From: Actinomadura citrea
GTDB taxonomy: Bacteria > Actinomycetota > Actinomycetes > Streptosporangiales > Streptosporangiaceae
Direction: 5' to 3'
DNA: 64,000 nucleotides
Assembly (NCBI RefSeq): GCF_013409045.1
Contig: NZ_JACCBT010000001.1
Location: 8,844,669-8,908,668 of the forward strand
How positions within the stretch are numbered: position 1 is the stretch's first letter; every line of letters begins with the position of its first letter. The notes under the pieces were generated by a model that did no database searches, was not told the origin of the DNA, and saw nothing but the letters and a program-made list of their open reading frames with translations. Made by a program: the position numbers and the translations under genes. Of the stretch, positions 34,710 through 43,322 are shown one piece after another.

Positions 34710-35476
34710 GCCTCGCCCGCGCCTCCGGCGGTGAGGTCGGCCTCGATCCCGTAATGGTCGGACAGGACGGCCGAACGCCCGCCGGGAAGCCGGACCTTCT
34801 CCTTGAAGACCAGGCGCGTCTTCGCCTCGATGCCCGGCCTGACCAGGAGCTGGTCGATGGCGCCGATCTCGGCGTATTCGGGACGGAAGGTCGGTTCCGT
34901 GTCGCCGCCGAAAACGTCCCGCAAGCCGGTGCTCGAAACGAACTCCGCAAGGTAGGGGGAATCGCGGGGGACGTTGAAATCGCCCATCGCCACCAGCGGT
35001 TCCGCCTTCGGGATCTGGTTGACGGCCGCCGCCAGCCGGTGCAGCTCGGCCTTCTCGACCTGCGCGTAGACGTTGGACGGGGACCAGTCCATGTCCAGGT
35101 TCGCCGAAAGGTGGGTGTTCACGACGGTCAGGTGACCGCCGGGGAGGCGGATCCGGGTGAACAGGGCGCCCTTGCTCAGCAGCCATTCAGGACGTGCCGG
35201 CCGGGCCGGAACGTACGCCCGAAAATGGCGGCGGGTCACCGGGTGGCGGGAAAGGGTCACGAGTCCGCCGCGCACGAGCGGGAACATCGGCGTGTAGGCG
35301 ACGTGGGGGTAGGAGGTCGCGACGCGCCGCAGCAGGCCAAGGACCCGCCACGAGATGACTTCCTGCAGGCAGACGACGTCGTAGTCCGACCGCTCGATCG
35401 TCTCGGCCAGGACCCCCGCCCGGGCCCGGGCCTCTCCCCTGAAAAGGGTGTTGAAGGTGAGCACGCGCGCCTGCAT
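34706..35476 (-). CDS. Endonuclease/exonuclease/phosphatase (EEP) family protein
   Basis: 256 residues from the ATG at 35476; no clear ribosome site is seen. Motifs in order are LTFNTLFRG, VCLQEV (metal Glu), VVNTHLSAN, AMGDFNVPRD and LSDHYGIEADL, the complete EEP metal and catalytic set. Family members cleave phosphodiesters in nucleic acids, inositol phosphates or sphingomyelin; here the sphingomyelinase/inositol-phosphatase-like class seems likely because of the short form. No signal peptide. Confidence 0.88.
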   Translation of the reverse strand: MQARVLTFNTLFRGEARARAGVLAETIERSDYDVVCLQEVISWRVLGLLRRVATSYPHVAYTPMFPLVRGGLVTLSRHPVTRRHFRAYVPARPARPEWLLSKGALFTRIRLPGGHLTVVNTHLSANLDMDWSPSNVYAQVEKAELHRLAAAVNQIPKAEPLVAMGDFNVPRDSPYLAEFVSSTGLRDVFGGDTEPTFRPEYAEIGAIDQLLVRPGIEAKTRLVFKEKVRLPGGRSAVLSDHYGIEADLTAGGAGEA

Positions 35477-35579
35477 GGCGGCCACTCTATGTCCCCGCGT
35501 TGCCCATCGTGGTGACGCCTTCCGATACTGGGCACAACGGACCGGCAATATCGGACGCGCTGGATAGGAAAGGTTCTGC

Positions 35580-36686
35580 ATGAAATTCCAACTCGGCCTG
35601 TTCTCCCCCAACACCGAATCGGGGCTGGCCATCACCACCGCGCCGGAGCGATGGCACGCCACCTGGGACGACAATCTCCGGCTCGCCCGGATCGCGGACG
35701 AGGTCGGCATCGACTTCCTCCTGCCGGTCGCGCGCTGGACGGACTGGGGGCCGGACACCGACTTCCACCGCAGCGCCCTCGATCCGCTGGTGTGGGCGTC
35801 CGGGCTGCTCGCCCAGACGAGCCGGCTCCGCGTGTTCACCACCGTCCACACCGCGTTCCACCATCCCGTCGTCGCGGCCAAGCAGCTCGCGACCGCCGAC
35901 CATCTCAGCAAGGGGCGGGTCGGGCTGAACATCGTGGCCGGGTGGCACGCTCCCGAGTACGAGATGTTCGGCCTCTCGCTGCCCGGCGACCACGACACGC
36001 GGTACGACCTCGCGCAGGAATGGTGGGACGTCGTCAGGCGCATCTGGTCGTCCGACGAGCCGTTCGACCACGAGGGACGGTTCTTCCAGCTCAAGCACGT
36101 CGTGGGCAGGCCCAAGCCGTTCAACGGGCACAGCCTCCCCGTCATCAACGCCGGGTCGTCCAGGCAGGGACGCACGTTCGCCGCACGCAACGCCGACCGG
36201 GCGTTCACCGTCGTCGGCGGCCCGCAGGACGGGGCCGAGATCGTGAAGGCCATCCGCGCCGAGGCCGCCTCCCACGGCCGGACGGTGGGCGTCTTCACGC
36301 TCGGCCATGTCGTGTGCCGGCCGACGAGGAAGGAGGCGGAGGACTTCCTGCACTACTACGCCGACGAGCGCGCCGACTGGCCCGCCGTCGACGAGGTGAT
36401 GCGGCTGCAGGGGCTGCACGCGCAGTCGTTCACGCCGGAGATGCTCCAGGTGTACCGCGACAGGTTCGCGGCCGGCCACGGCAGCTGCCCGCTGGTCGGC
36501 GACCCCGACGACGTCGCGGACGGCCTGGCGGATTTCGCTCATGCGGGATTCGATGGTATCGCTCTGTCGTTCCTCAATTACGCTGACGAGTTGGGCTACT
36601 TCGCCGCCGAGGTCATGCCGCGGCTGCGGGCCCGAGGTGTTGTGTCCGTCGACGATGAGGAAACGGCTCCCCGGCCAGGACGATGA
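35580..36686 (+). CDS. LLM-class flavin-dependent monooxygenase
   Basis: 368 residues with AGGAAAGG upstream of the ATG. It is a bacterial-luciferase-fold enzyme; the pattern FTTVHTAFHHPVVAAKQLATADHLS and GLNIVAGWH is that of the RutA/SsuD/DszA group, which uses FMNH2 and oxygen to break C-N or C-S bonds. No flavin reductase is adjacent. Its stop overlaps the start of the AraC-type regulator, so the enzyme and its probable regulator are co-translated. Confidence 0.9.
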   Translation: MKFQLGLFSPNTESGLAITTAPERWHATWDDNLRLARIADEVGIDFLLPVARWTDWGPDTDFHRSALDPLVWASGLLAQTSRLRVFTTVHTAFHHPVVAAKQLATADHLSKGRVGLNIVAGWHAPEYEMFGLSLPGDHDTRYDLAQEWWDVVRRIWSSDEPFDHEGRFFQLKHVVGRPKPFNGHSLPVINAGSSRQGRTFAARNADRAFTVVGGPQDGAEIVKAIRAEAASHGRTVGVFTLGHVVCRPTRKEAEDFLHYYADERADWPAVDEVMRLQGLHAQSFTPEMLQVYRDRFAAGHGSCPLVGDPDDVADGLADFAHAGFDGIALSFLNYADELGYFAAEVMPRLRARGVVSVDDEETAPRPGR

Positions 36687-37675
36687 CTTCTTCCGCGACA
36701 AAGCCGCCCCTGTCCGCCCACCGCCGTGTCCTGAGCAAGGACATGGGAGTCCTGCACGACACGGTCGAGCCGTTCGCCGTCGGCCACGACCTTCAGGCGC
36801 TCGAACCCGGCGTGCCGATGGACGGCCTGGTCAACGCCCTCGGCGTGGGCTCGGTCAACCTCGTCTGGGTGCGGTACGGGGGCGGCGGCGTCATCGTGGA
36901 CACGCCGCCCACGGAGGGAAATTTCGCCATGTGCGCGCCGATGGCGCCCATGGGCGTGGAGTACCGGGCCTCCAAGCGCCGGGAGACCTCCAGGGGGAGC
37001 CTCGTCCTGTCGCACGACGAGTCGATGCGGATGACGCCGCATCCGACCGAGGGCTGCCTGGTCATCGCGACGAGCACCGGGCGGCTCGCCGACCATCTGG
37101 GCGCCCATCTCGGGCGCGACCACGCCACGCCGCTGCGTTTCCACAACGTCGGGGACGAGAGCCTCGTGCCGTCCTCGATCGTCGAGCGCACCTGGCGCTA
37201 CGTGTGCGACGTCCTCGACGACGCGGCGGCGCAGGGCGGCCTCCACCCGCTGGCGGAGCGCAGCCTGGAGGAGTCGCTGCTGACGGCGATCCTCCTCGGC
37301 CTGCCCCACACGGGCACGCCGAGCCTCGCCGAGCCCTCCGACCGGGTCCCCCACCATCTGTCCGGGATCATCCGGGAGTGGGTCGAGGCGCACCACCAGC
37401 GCCCGATCGGGGTCACCGACATCGCGGCGGCGGTGGGGCTCGGCGTGCGGCAGCTCCAGGTCGTCTGCCAGACCGAGTGGGGCATGACGCCCACGCAGCT
37501 CCTGCGCGGCGTGCGGCTCGACCGCGCCCGCGCCGCGCTCACCGTCGCCCGGCCCGGCCCCGGCGCGATCACCGAGGTGGCCGGGGCGGCCGGGTACTTC
37601 CACATGAGCCGTTTCGCCGCCCACTACCGGCAGCGCTTCGGCGAGACGCCCTCGCAGACCCTGATGCGGGCCTGA
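36683..37675 (+). CDS. AraC-family regulator
   Basis: 330 residues, starting in an ATGA overlap with the monooxygenase gene. The N-terminal 210 residues are an AraC-binding-like-type sensor domain; the C-terminal two-helix-turn-helix domain contains GVTDIAAAVGLGVRQLQVVCQTEWGMTP and ends FAAHYRQRFGETPSQTL. Being second in the operon, it probably controls the monooxygenase by feedback. The inducer is unknown. Confidence 0.9.
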   Translation: MTSSATKPPLSAHRRVLSKDMGVLHDTVEPFAVGHDLQALEPGVPMDGLVNALGVGSVNLVWVRYGGGGVIVDTPPTEGNFAMCAPMAPMGVEYRASKRRETSRGSLVLSHDESMRMTPHPTEGCLVIATSTGRLADHLGAHLGRDHATPLRFHNVGDESLVPSSIVERTWRYVCDVLDDAAAQGGLHPLAERSLEESLLTAILLGLPHTGTPSLAEPSDRVPHHLSGIIREWVEAHHQRPIGVTDIAAAVGLGVRQLQVVCQTEWGMTPTQLLRGVRLDRARAALTVARPGPGAITEVAGAAGYFHMSRFAAHYRQRFGETPSQTLMRA

Positions 37676-37676
37676 G

Positions 37677-39506
37677 TCAGCCCCGCGGCCGCTCCATGCC
37701 CGTCCGGAGGCGGTCACCGGCGCGGCGCCCGACGCGGGCCAGGGCCCGGTTCGCGGTGGGCGACACGCGGGACAGCGCGCGGCCGAAGCGCGCCTCGGCG
37801 GTCACGAGCACCACCGGCCTGTCCTGCCGGACGGCCCGCAGGATGGCCCGCGCGACCTTCTCCGGCGAGAACCCCCGGCGCTCGGACGCCCGCCCTATCC
37901 GCTGACGCAGCTCGGTCTCCGCGCCGGGCGGCAGCCCGACGAAACGCGTCCTGCCGACGATGGGGGTGTCGATCACCCCGGGGCAGACGGCGGAGGCACC
38001 GATCCCGTGGCGGTCGAGGTCGAGGCGGAGGCTCTCGGTCATCTGCAGGACGGCGGCCTTGGTGGCGCCGTACGCGGGCATGTCCGCGCTTGGCAGGTAG
38101 GCGGCCATCGACGAGATGTTGACGATGTGGCCCCACTCGCCCCGTTCCACCATCTGGCGGCCGAACAGGCGCGAACCGCGGTACATGCCGTCCAGGTTGA
38201 TGGAGCGGATGCGGTTCCACTCCTCCTCGGACGTCTCCAGCAGCGACCCCGCGAGGGCGACGCCCGCGTTGTTCACGACGACGTCGGGGACGCCGAACGT
38301 GTCGCGGACGTGGTCGGCGAACCGCTCCATCGCCTCGGCGTCGGCGACGTCCACGCCGTAGACATGGGCTTCGCCGTCGGCCGCCCGTATCTCCTCCACC
38401 GTGCGCTTGGCGGCGGCCTCGTCGATGTCGGCCACGACGACGCGGGCCCCTGCGGCGGCGAAGGCCTGGGCGGTGGCGCGTCCGATGCCGCTGCCCGCGC
38501 CCGTGATGACGACGAGATCGCCCCCGAAGTCCTTGCCGGGGAGTCCCGCCGCGCGCGCGTGGGCGATCGCGGGCGTCTCCGGCCCGCCCTCGATGTGCTC
38601 TACGAACTCGCTGATCCAGCGGGCGACGAGATCGGGGTGGCTACGCGCCACCCAGTGCCCCGCCGGTGCGCGCCGCACGTACAGGCGTTCCACGGGCCCG
38701 CGCGCGGACAGCAGAAGCGACTGCGAGCCGTAGCGGTCTTTGACAGGGACGATGAGCTGGACGGGGACGTCCGTCCGCCCGTCGCCGAGGGTGCCCGCGC
38801 CGCGGTCCGTGCCGGCACGGCCGCGGCGCATGTCGGCACGGCCGCGGCCCATGTTGGCGCGGTAGAGGCCGAGCCCGTTGCGGGCGTCCGCGGGCAGCGT
38901 GTCGGCCGGGTGCCCGGAGCGCGGTTCGGCGCCCTCGCGCAGCCGCATCACCCGGCCGAACCCGGCGGCGAGCACGCGGGCCGCGGCCTCGCCCACACAG
39001 GGCGTCATCAGGACCGGCATGTAGACGCTGCGCCGCGCCTGCCCGAGCACCTGCGCGGCGCCCCGCGGCCCGGACCGGACGGCCTCCCGCGCCCAGCGGG
39101 CCATGTGCCGCCGGTCCGGCCCGGAGATCGAGGTGAACGAGGCGATGCGGCCGCGCAGCCGGTCCCCGATGACGGCCTCCCAGCCCTGCACCGAGCCCCA
39201 GTCGTGCCCCACCAGGTGGACGGGCTCGTCGGCGCCCACGCCGTCGAGGACGGCCTCCAGGTCGTCCATGAGCGCGTCCAGCCGGTAGTCCAGCGGGTCG
39301 GCCGGGACACCGGACGCCCCGGCCCCGCGCACGTCGTAGACGACGACGCGGAACCGCTCGGCGAGCCGCCCGGCGACCTCGTCCCACATCGCGCCCGTGT
39401 CGGGGTAGCCGTGGACGAGGACGACCGTCGGCCGCCTCTCCAGGCCCCGCACCCGCACGGCCAGCTCGATCTCGCCCGACCTCACCCACTGGTCACGCAT
39501 CGGCAC
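37677..39506 (-). CDS. EphD-like epoxide hydrolase fused to a short-chain dehydrogenase
   Basis: 609 residues from a GTG with GGGACAGG upstream; an ATG at 39500 would remove two. The N-terminal half (1-300) is an alpha/beta hydrolase with HGYPDTG and the epoxide-hydrolase nucleophile Asp in VGHDWGS. The C-terminal half (325-609) is a classical SDR with GAGSGIG, NNAG, the catalytic Ser in NISSMAAY and YGATK. This order and length match Mycobacterium tuberculosis EphD, which has been linked to modified mycolic acids. The linker region around residues 220-240 has an Arg/Gly-rich repeat (NMGRGRADMRRGRAG). The gene stands alone, 20 kb from the FAAL/PKS locus. Confidence 0.88.
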   Translation of the reverse strand: MPMRDQWVRSGEIELAVRVRGLERRPTVVLVHGYPDTGAMWDEVAGRLAERFRVVVYDVRGAGASGVPADPLDYRLDALMDDLEAVLDGVGADEPVHLVGHDWGSVQGWEAVIGDRLRGRIASFTSISGPDRRHMARWAREAVRSGPRGAAQVLGQARRSVYMPVLMTPCVGEAAARVLAAGFGRVMRLREGAEPRSGHPADTLPADARNGLGLYRANMGRGRADMRRGRAGTDRGAGTLGDGRTDVPVQLIVPVKDRYGSQSLLLSARGPVERLYVRRAPAGHWVARSHPDLVARWISEFVEHIEGGPETPAIAHARAAGLPGKDFGGDLVVITGAGSGIGRATAQAFAAAGARVVVADIDEAAAKRTVEEIRAADGEAHVYGVDVADAEAMERFADHVRDTFGVPDVVVNNAGVALAGSLLETSEEEWNRIRSINLDGMYRGSRLFGRQMVERGEWGHIVNISSMAAYLPSADMPAYGATKAAVLQMTESLRLDLDRHGIGASAVCPGVIDTPIVGRTRFVGLPPGAETELRQRIGRASERRGFSPEKVARAILRAVRQDRPVVLVTAEARFGRALSRVSPTANRALARVGRRAGDRLRTGMERPRG

Positions 39507-39573
39507 GCCCGCCTGTCCCTAGGAGCTCGTTTCCCGTGAAACTACGCCCCTGGAGCGGCGTGTCCACAGTTCC

Positions 39574-40149
39574 CTAACGGACCGGCTGGCGCAGGATCGT
39601 GCGCATTTTGGCCGGATCCTCCTCCCGGGGGTCGGACAGGTAGACCTCGTGGTGCAGGCCGTGCGGCACGAGGCCTTCGGCCTTCATCAGCGACTCCATC
39701 CGGGCGAGGGACGCGGGCTCGTCGGAGTACGGTCCGAGGTGCAACACCTGCACGCACCGCCCGTCGGTGTAGGAAACATGCTGGACGCGTGCGGCCGCGG
39801 GCAGCCCCGAGCAGACCTCGGCACGGGCGGCGTCGATCGTCGCCGTCCCGTCCGGGAGCCGGAGGAACAGGTGCCACCGCCACTCCTCGCGCGGCACCTC
39901 GAACGGCGAGCGGGCGTCCTCGACCCACCAGCGCCCCTCCAACGGCACCATGGGCGCGCCGAGCGCCCCCATGACCGCGTACAGCGCGCCCGCGCTCTCG
40001 TTGTAGGCGGCGCCTCCCGGCTCGCCCTGACCGGTGACGGCCAGGCCGGTCACGGCCCCGTGCTCCACCAACTCCGGCTCGTCGGCCGCCTCGTACCACC
40101 CCGCTGCGCCCTGCGCGGGCGCGGTCTCCCGGTCGGCTGCGCTCCTCAT
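39574..40149 (-). CDS. Free GyrI-like ligand-binding domain protein
   Basis: 191 residues starting in the ATGA overlap with the MerR gene. The GyrI/BmrR-type effector fold is visible in VLHLGPYSDEPASLARMESLMKAEG and HHEVYLSDPREEDPAKM, the same motifs as in the C-terminal half of the MerR protein upstream. There is no DNA-binding domain. Such free GyrI domains bind small hydrophobic molecules or hydrolyse some; it could buffer the ligand that the MerR protein senses. Confidence 0.82.
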   Translation of the reverse strand: MRSAADRETAPAQGAAGWYEAADEPELVEHGAVTGLAVTGQGEPGGAAYNESAGALYAVMGALGAPMVPLEGRWWVEDARSPFEVPREEWRWHLFLRLPDGTATIDAARAEVCSGLPAAARVQHVSYTDGRCVQVLHLGPYSDEPASLARMESLMKAEGLVPHGLHHEVYLSDPREEDPAKMRTILRQPVR

Positions 40150-40901
40150 CGAGGATCCTCCACGTGAATCATCACCCGGGTCTCCAGGTGTTCGGGCGGC
40201 GTGGTCGCGGGGTCGTTGAGGTACACCTCGCGGACCGGCCCGGCGGGCGTGTGCCCGTAGTCGCCGAACCACGCGAGCACGCCATGGACCGTGAGCGCGA
40301 TCTCGTCGTAGGGACCGACGTGGAGGGCCGCGGCGAACCGGCCGCCGGGCAGGAGGTCGTCGCCGTCCTCGTGCTGGACGGTCACCCGCACGTCGAACTC
40401 GCCCCCCATGTCCAGCGGGAACAGGCCGACCAGGAGGCCGCCCGGCCCCATCCTCGGCAGCAGCCGGGCCACGCACGCCGACGTCGCCTCCGCGATCGTC
40501 GTCGGCGTCGCGGACTCCCGCGCGACGAACACGCGCCGCGCCGGCTCCCGGACGACCGACACCTCCGTCTCCGGCAGGCCCTCGGCGACCACGCGGTCCA
40601 GGAGCCGCAGGGCGCGCCGCCGCCGGGCGACCTCCGCCTCGACCCTGTTACGCGCCTCCGCGAGGGCGCCGCCCTCGCCGGACAGGACCCGCGCGACGTT
40701 CGGCAGCGGCACGTCCATCGACCGCAGCAGCCCGATCAGCAGCGCGTCCCGCGCCTGGCCGGGCCGGTAGTACCGGTAGCCGGACGCGGGGTCGATCCAC
40801 GCCGGGGCCAGCAGCCCCAGGTCGTCGTAGTGCCGCAGTTGCTTGGCGCTCAGGCGGCACAGCCGCGCGAACCGTCCGATCGGCAGGAGATCCTTGCTCA
40901 C
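40146..40901 (-). CDS. MerR-family regulator with GyrI-like effector domain
   Basis: 251 residues from a GTG at 40901; alternative starts at 40925 (ATG) and 40943 (GTG) exist and no ribosome site decides. A MerR helix-turn-helix (residues 5-70) contains IGRFARLCRLSAKQLRHYDDLGLL and the wing YRYYRPGQ. A short coiled coil leads to the effector domain with LHVGPYDE and REVYLNDPATTPPEHLET. BmrR/TipA-type activators of this design respond to hydrophobic drugs. It is co-translated with a free GyrI domain, which is probably part of the same response. Confidence 0.9.
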   Translation of the reverse strand: MSKDLLPIGRFARLCRLSAKQLRHYDDLGLLAPAWIDPASGYRYYRPGQARDALLIGLLRSMDVPLPNVARVLSGEGGALAEARNRVEAEVARRRRALRLLDRVVAEGLPETEVSVVREPARRVFVARESATPTTIAEATSACVARLLPRMGPGGLLVGLFPLDMGGEFDVRVTVQHEDGDDLLPGGRFAAALHVGPYDEIALTVHGVLAWFGDYGHTPAGPVREVYLNDPATTPPEHLETRVMIHVEDPR

Positions 40902-40959
40902 GGACCTCACCCTGCGCCCTCCCATGGTGGGAGAGTCCAGCACAGCGGGAGAGGCGGGC

Positions 40960-42066
40960 TCAGGAGGGACGGGCGCTCAGACCGGTGCACGAACGCAGGC
41001 CGTTCCACCGCTTGACCTCCGCCTTGGCGGCGGCGCCCTTCATCGGCACGGGGATGCCGCCGGAGATGAGCGCGGGATTCCATTTGTCCTTGGTGACCTT
41101 GCCGTTCTCCACCTTGAGGAAGAGCACGCCGGACTTCGCCGTCTGGCCCTGCGCGGAGGAGAACACGAAGTTGCCCATGCCGTAGTGGACGTACGCGCCG
41201 TTCATGTAGCCGCCGCCCAGCGGGATGTGCGCGTGCCCACCGACCACGACGTCGGCGCCGGCCGCGACGAGCGCCTTGGCGAGTTCCTGCTGCCGGGGCA
41301 GCGGGCACCCCTTCAGCTCGGCGCCCCAGTGCAGGTGCACGATGACGACGTCCGAGCCTTGGCGCGCCTCCTTCACCGCCTGCACCATGCGCGGGATGTC
41401 CTTGGCCGACGCGAGACCGCCCTTGGTGCCGGTGGCCGTCCACGCCTGGATCAGGTGGTCGTCCAGCACCTGCGTGGCGCCGACGATGGCGATCTTGTTG
41501 CCCTTCACCGTGACGCGGTACGGGCGGTAGGCGGCGTCCGCGTTCTTGCCGATGCCGACCACCGGGAACCCGCTGCGCTTGATGGCGGCCAAGGAGTCGC
41601 GCAGGCCGCCTTCCATGTAGTCCATGCCGTGGTTGTTGGCCATGGAGGTCACGTCCACGCCCGCCGCCTTCAGCGCCGTGAACGCGGTCGCCGGGGCACG
41701 GAACGTGAACTGCTTGCCGGGCGCGGGCGTCCCCCCGGTCGTGATGGCCGTCTCCAGGTTCACCATGGCGAGGTCCGCGGCGCGCAGCTGCTCGGCGACC
41801 GGACCGAGCGCCGTGGACGGTCGGGCCAGCCGCCCGCGCAGCGACCCCTCGAAGTGCGTGTCGCCGCCGAAGGCGAGCAGGATCGGCTGCTTGGCGGCCT
41901 TCGTCGTCTGCGTCCCGCCCTGCTGACCGCCGGACGGCGACGCCGAAGGCGACGGACCCTCCGCCTCTGATTCGCCCGAGCCGCCGCACCCCGCCGCGGC
42001 CAGCGACACCCCGGCCATGACCAGGGCCGCCAACCCCCGCACGCCCGTCTTCCCCCGCATGGCCAT
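40960..42066 (-). CDS. CapA-family lipoprotein (poly-gamma-glutamate capsule-type)
   Basis: 368 residues from an ATG with GGAGGCGA seven bases upstream. A lipoprotein signal is present (helix ending in SLAAAGC, Cys near residue 26) followed by a Ser/Pro-rich linker. The metallophosphoesterase-like CapA domain has FGGDTHFEG, NLETAIT, SMANNHGMDYME, HLHWGAE and GGHAHIP. CapA proteins act at the outer face of the membrane in poly-gamma-glutamate export or attachment, but many actinomycete homologues have no capB/capC nearby, as here, and their role is unknown. Confidence 0.9.
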   Translation of the reverse strand: MAMRGKTGVRGLAALVMAGVSLAAAGCGGSGESEAEGPSPSASPSGGQQGGTQTTKAAKQPILLAFGGDTHFEGSLRGRLARPSTALGPVAEQLRAADLAMVNLETAITTGGTPAPGKQFTFRAPATAFTALKAAGVDVTSMANNHGMDYMEGGLRDSLAAIKRSGFPVVGIGKNADAAYRPYRVTVKGNKIAIVGATQVLDDHLIQAWTATGTKGGLASAKDIPRMVQAVKEARQGSDVVIVHLHWGAELKGCPLPRQQELAKALVAAGADVVVGGHAHIPLGGGYMNGAYVHYGMGNFVFSSAQGQTAKSGVLFLKVENGKVTKDKWNPALISGGIPVPMKGAAAKAEVKRWNGLRSCTGLSARPS

Positions 42067-42237
42067 CGCCTCGCCTCCGTCCGGCCCCCCATGGACCTCT
42101 GGGTCGGATCGGCCCAGCATGCCACGAGCGCGCCGCGCCCCGGCAAAGACGCACAACTCTTTCTCTTGAGCCGTTCATGTTTACGGGGATAGGTTGACCC
42201 GCATGACCGCACCCCGGACGCCGAGGCCGCGCACCCG

Positions 42238-42453
42238 ATGACCGTGGCGAGCCCCGCCCGGACGGAGCGCCGCGCCGCCGGCGCCCATCGCCTGGTGTGC
42301 CGGAACTGCGGAGCGGCCGAGGACGCCGGCCGCGCCGCGGAGCACGTCCCCTGCCTGGAGCCGGCGACCGGCACCGGCTTCCGGATCGAGGCGGCCGACG
42401 TGACGTTCCGGGGCCTGTGCCCCGCCTGTCGTCCCCCCGCGGACGTCGACTGA
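42238..42453 (+). pseudogene. C-terminal remnant of a Fur-family regulator
   Basis: 71 residues. HRLVCRNCG, PCLEP, GFRIEAADVTF and GLCPACR match the C-terminal dimerisation and zinc-site half of actinomycete FurA/CatR-type regulators (HHHxVCRxCG and GLCPxC). The N-terminal winged helix that binds DNA is absent, and the upstream bases do not encode it in any frame. A 12-codon open frame (42204-42242) overlaps the start as ATGA. A perfect terminator follows. It may be a decayed gene, or a free dimerisation domain able to trap intact Fur; it is listed as a pseudogene because no such free form is established. Confidence 0.6.
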
Positions 42454-42498
42454 CCAACCCCGGAGGGGAGGCCCGGCCTCGGGGCCGCCCCTCACCCG

Positions 42499-42532
42499 GG
42501 AGCGGCCGGGCGACCTCCCGCCCGGCCGCTCC
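42499..42532 (+). terminator. Terminator after the Fur remnant
   Basis: A perfect 14-bp stem (42499-42512 with 42519-42532) and a 6-base loop, 46 bases beyond the stop, followed by CTCCGTCCCGTTTC. It lies just before the next gene and would isolate it from read-through. Confidence 0.8.
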
Positions 42533-42566
42533 CTCCGTCCCGTTTCGTGCGTTAACGTGCACCTTC

Positions 42567-43187
42567 ATGTCCCTGCGTTTCGACCAGACCGGCTGGCAGC
42601 CGCTCCAACCCGGTGCCTTCCGCAACGCCGACGGCGACACCGTCGCCCTCTACGGCTTCGACCTCCCGCCCGACCTGCCCGCCCCCCTGGAGCAGCTCGA
42701 CCACCTGCGCCGCGGCACCGCCGCCAAGACCGCCGAATCCGGCGGCGGACTGATCGAACTGGACGTGACCACGCTGGACGGGCTCCCGGCCGTCCAGCAG
42801 ATCGTCAAGCTGCCGCTGCCCGACCGTCCGACCGGCGTGGCCTACATCGCCTCCTTCACCGTGCCGCGCGCGGACCGCAGCCTCGTCCTGAAGATCCAGT
42901 GCCTGGAGCAGGGCGTCACCGGGATGCGCGACAGCACCGCGCTCAACCACTACCTGACCGAGTACGGGCAGGGCCGCGACCTCCAGGACATGATGCGCTG
43001 GTGGGCCCAGCACGCCTACGCCCCGGAGATCCAGGGCGGCCTGCCCCGCAACCTCTCCGAGGACCCCGGCTGGGACCCGCACTTCCCCCAGCACCCCCTG
43101 TCGCGCGCCCGCCGCATCCTCACCGCCCTGGCCCCCACCATCGAACTCCACCCCGACTTCAAAACCGCCCCGCCCTTCTCCGCCTGA
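42567..43187 (+). CDS. Conserved hypothetical protein
   Basis: 206 residues from the ATG at 42567. It is soluble, acidic to neutral, without helices in the membrane or a signal peptide. Features are an N-terminal SLRFDQTGWQPLQPGAFRN, a central beta-rich part (residues 60-115) and a Trp-rich DMMRWWAQHAYAPEIQGG segment, ending in a Pro/Arg tail with PHFPQHPLSRARRILT. The pattern is familiar from uncharacterised actinomycete proteins, but no function is known to me. It lies between a terminator and the molybdoenzyme operon. Confidence 0.8.
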   Translation: MSLRFDQTGWQPLQPGAFRNADGDTVALYGFDLPPDLPAPLEQLDHLRRGTAAKTAESGGGLIELDVTTLDGLPAVQQIVKLPLPDRPTGVAYIASFTVPRADRSLVLKIQCLEQGVTGMRDSTALNHYLTEYGQGRDLQDMMRWWAQHAYAPEIQGGLPRNLSEDPGWDPHFPQHPLSRARRILTALAPTIELHPDFKTAPPFSA

Positions 43188-43322
43188 CCCCGTCCCGCGG
43201 ACCGCGCGTCCAGGCTCTGGCCGAACCACGAAAGTGCCTCTATGGGCCATGCCCCGCCATGGCGCCCTCCGGGACGGGCGGGCCATGATAGAGAGACGGT
43301 CCCGTTCACAAGGAGTGTCTCG

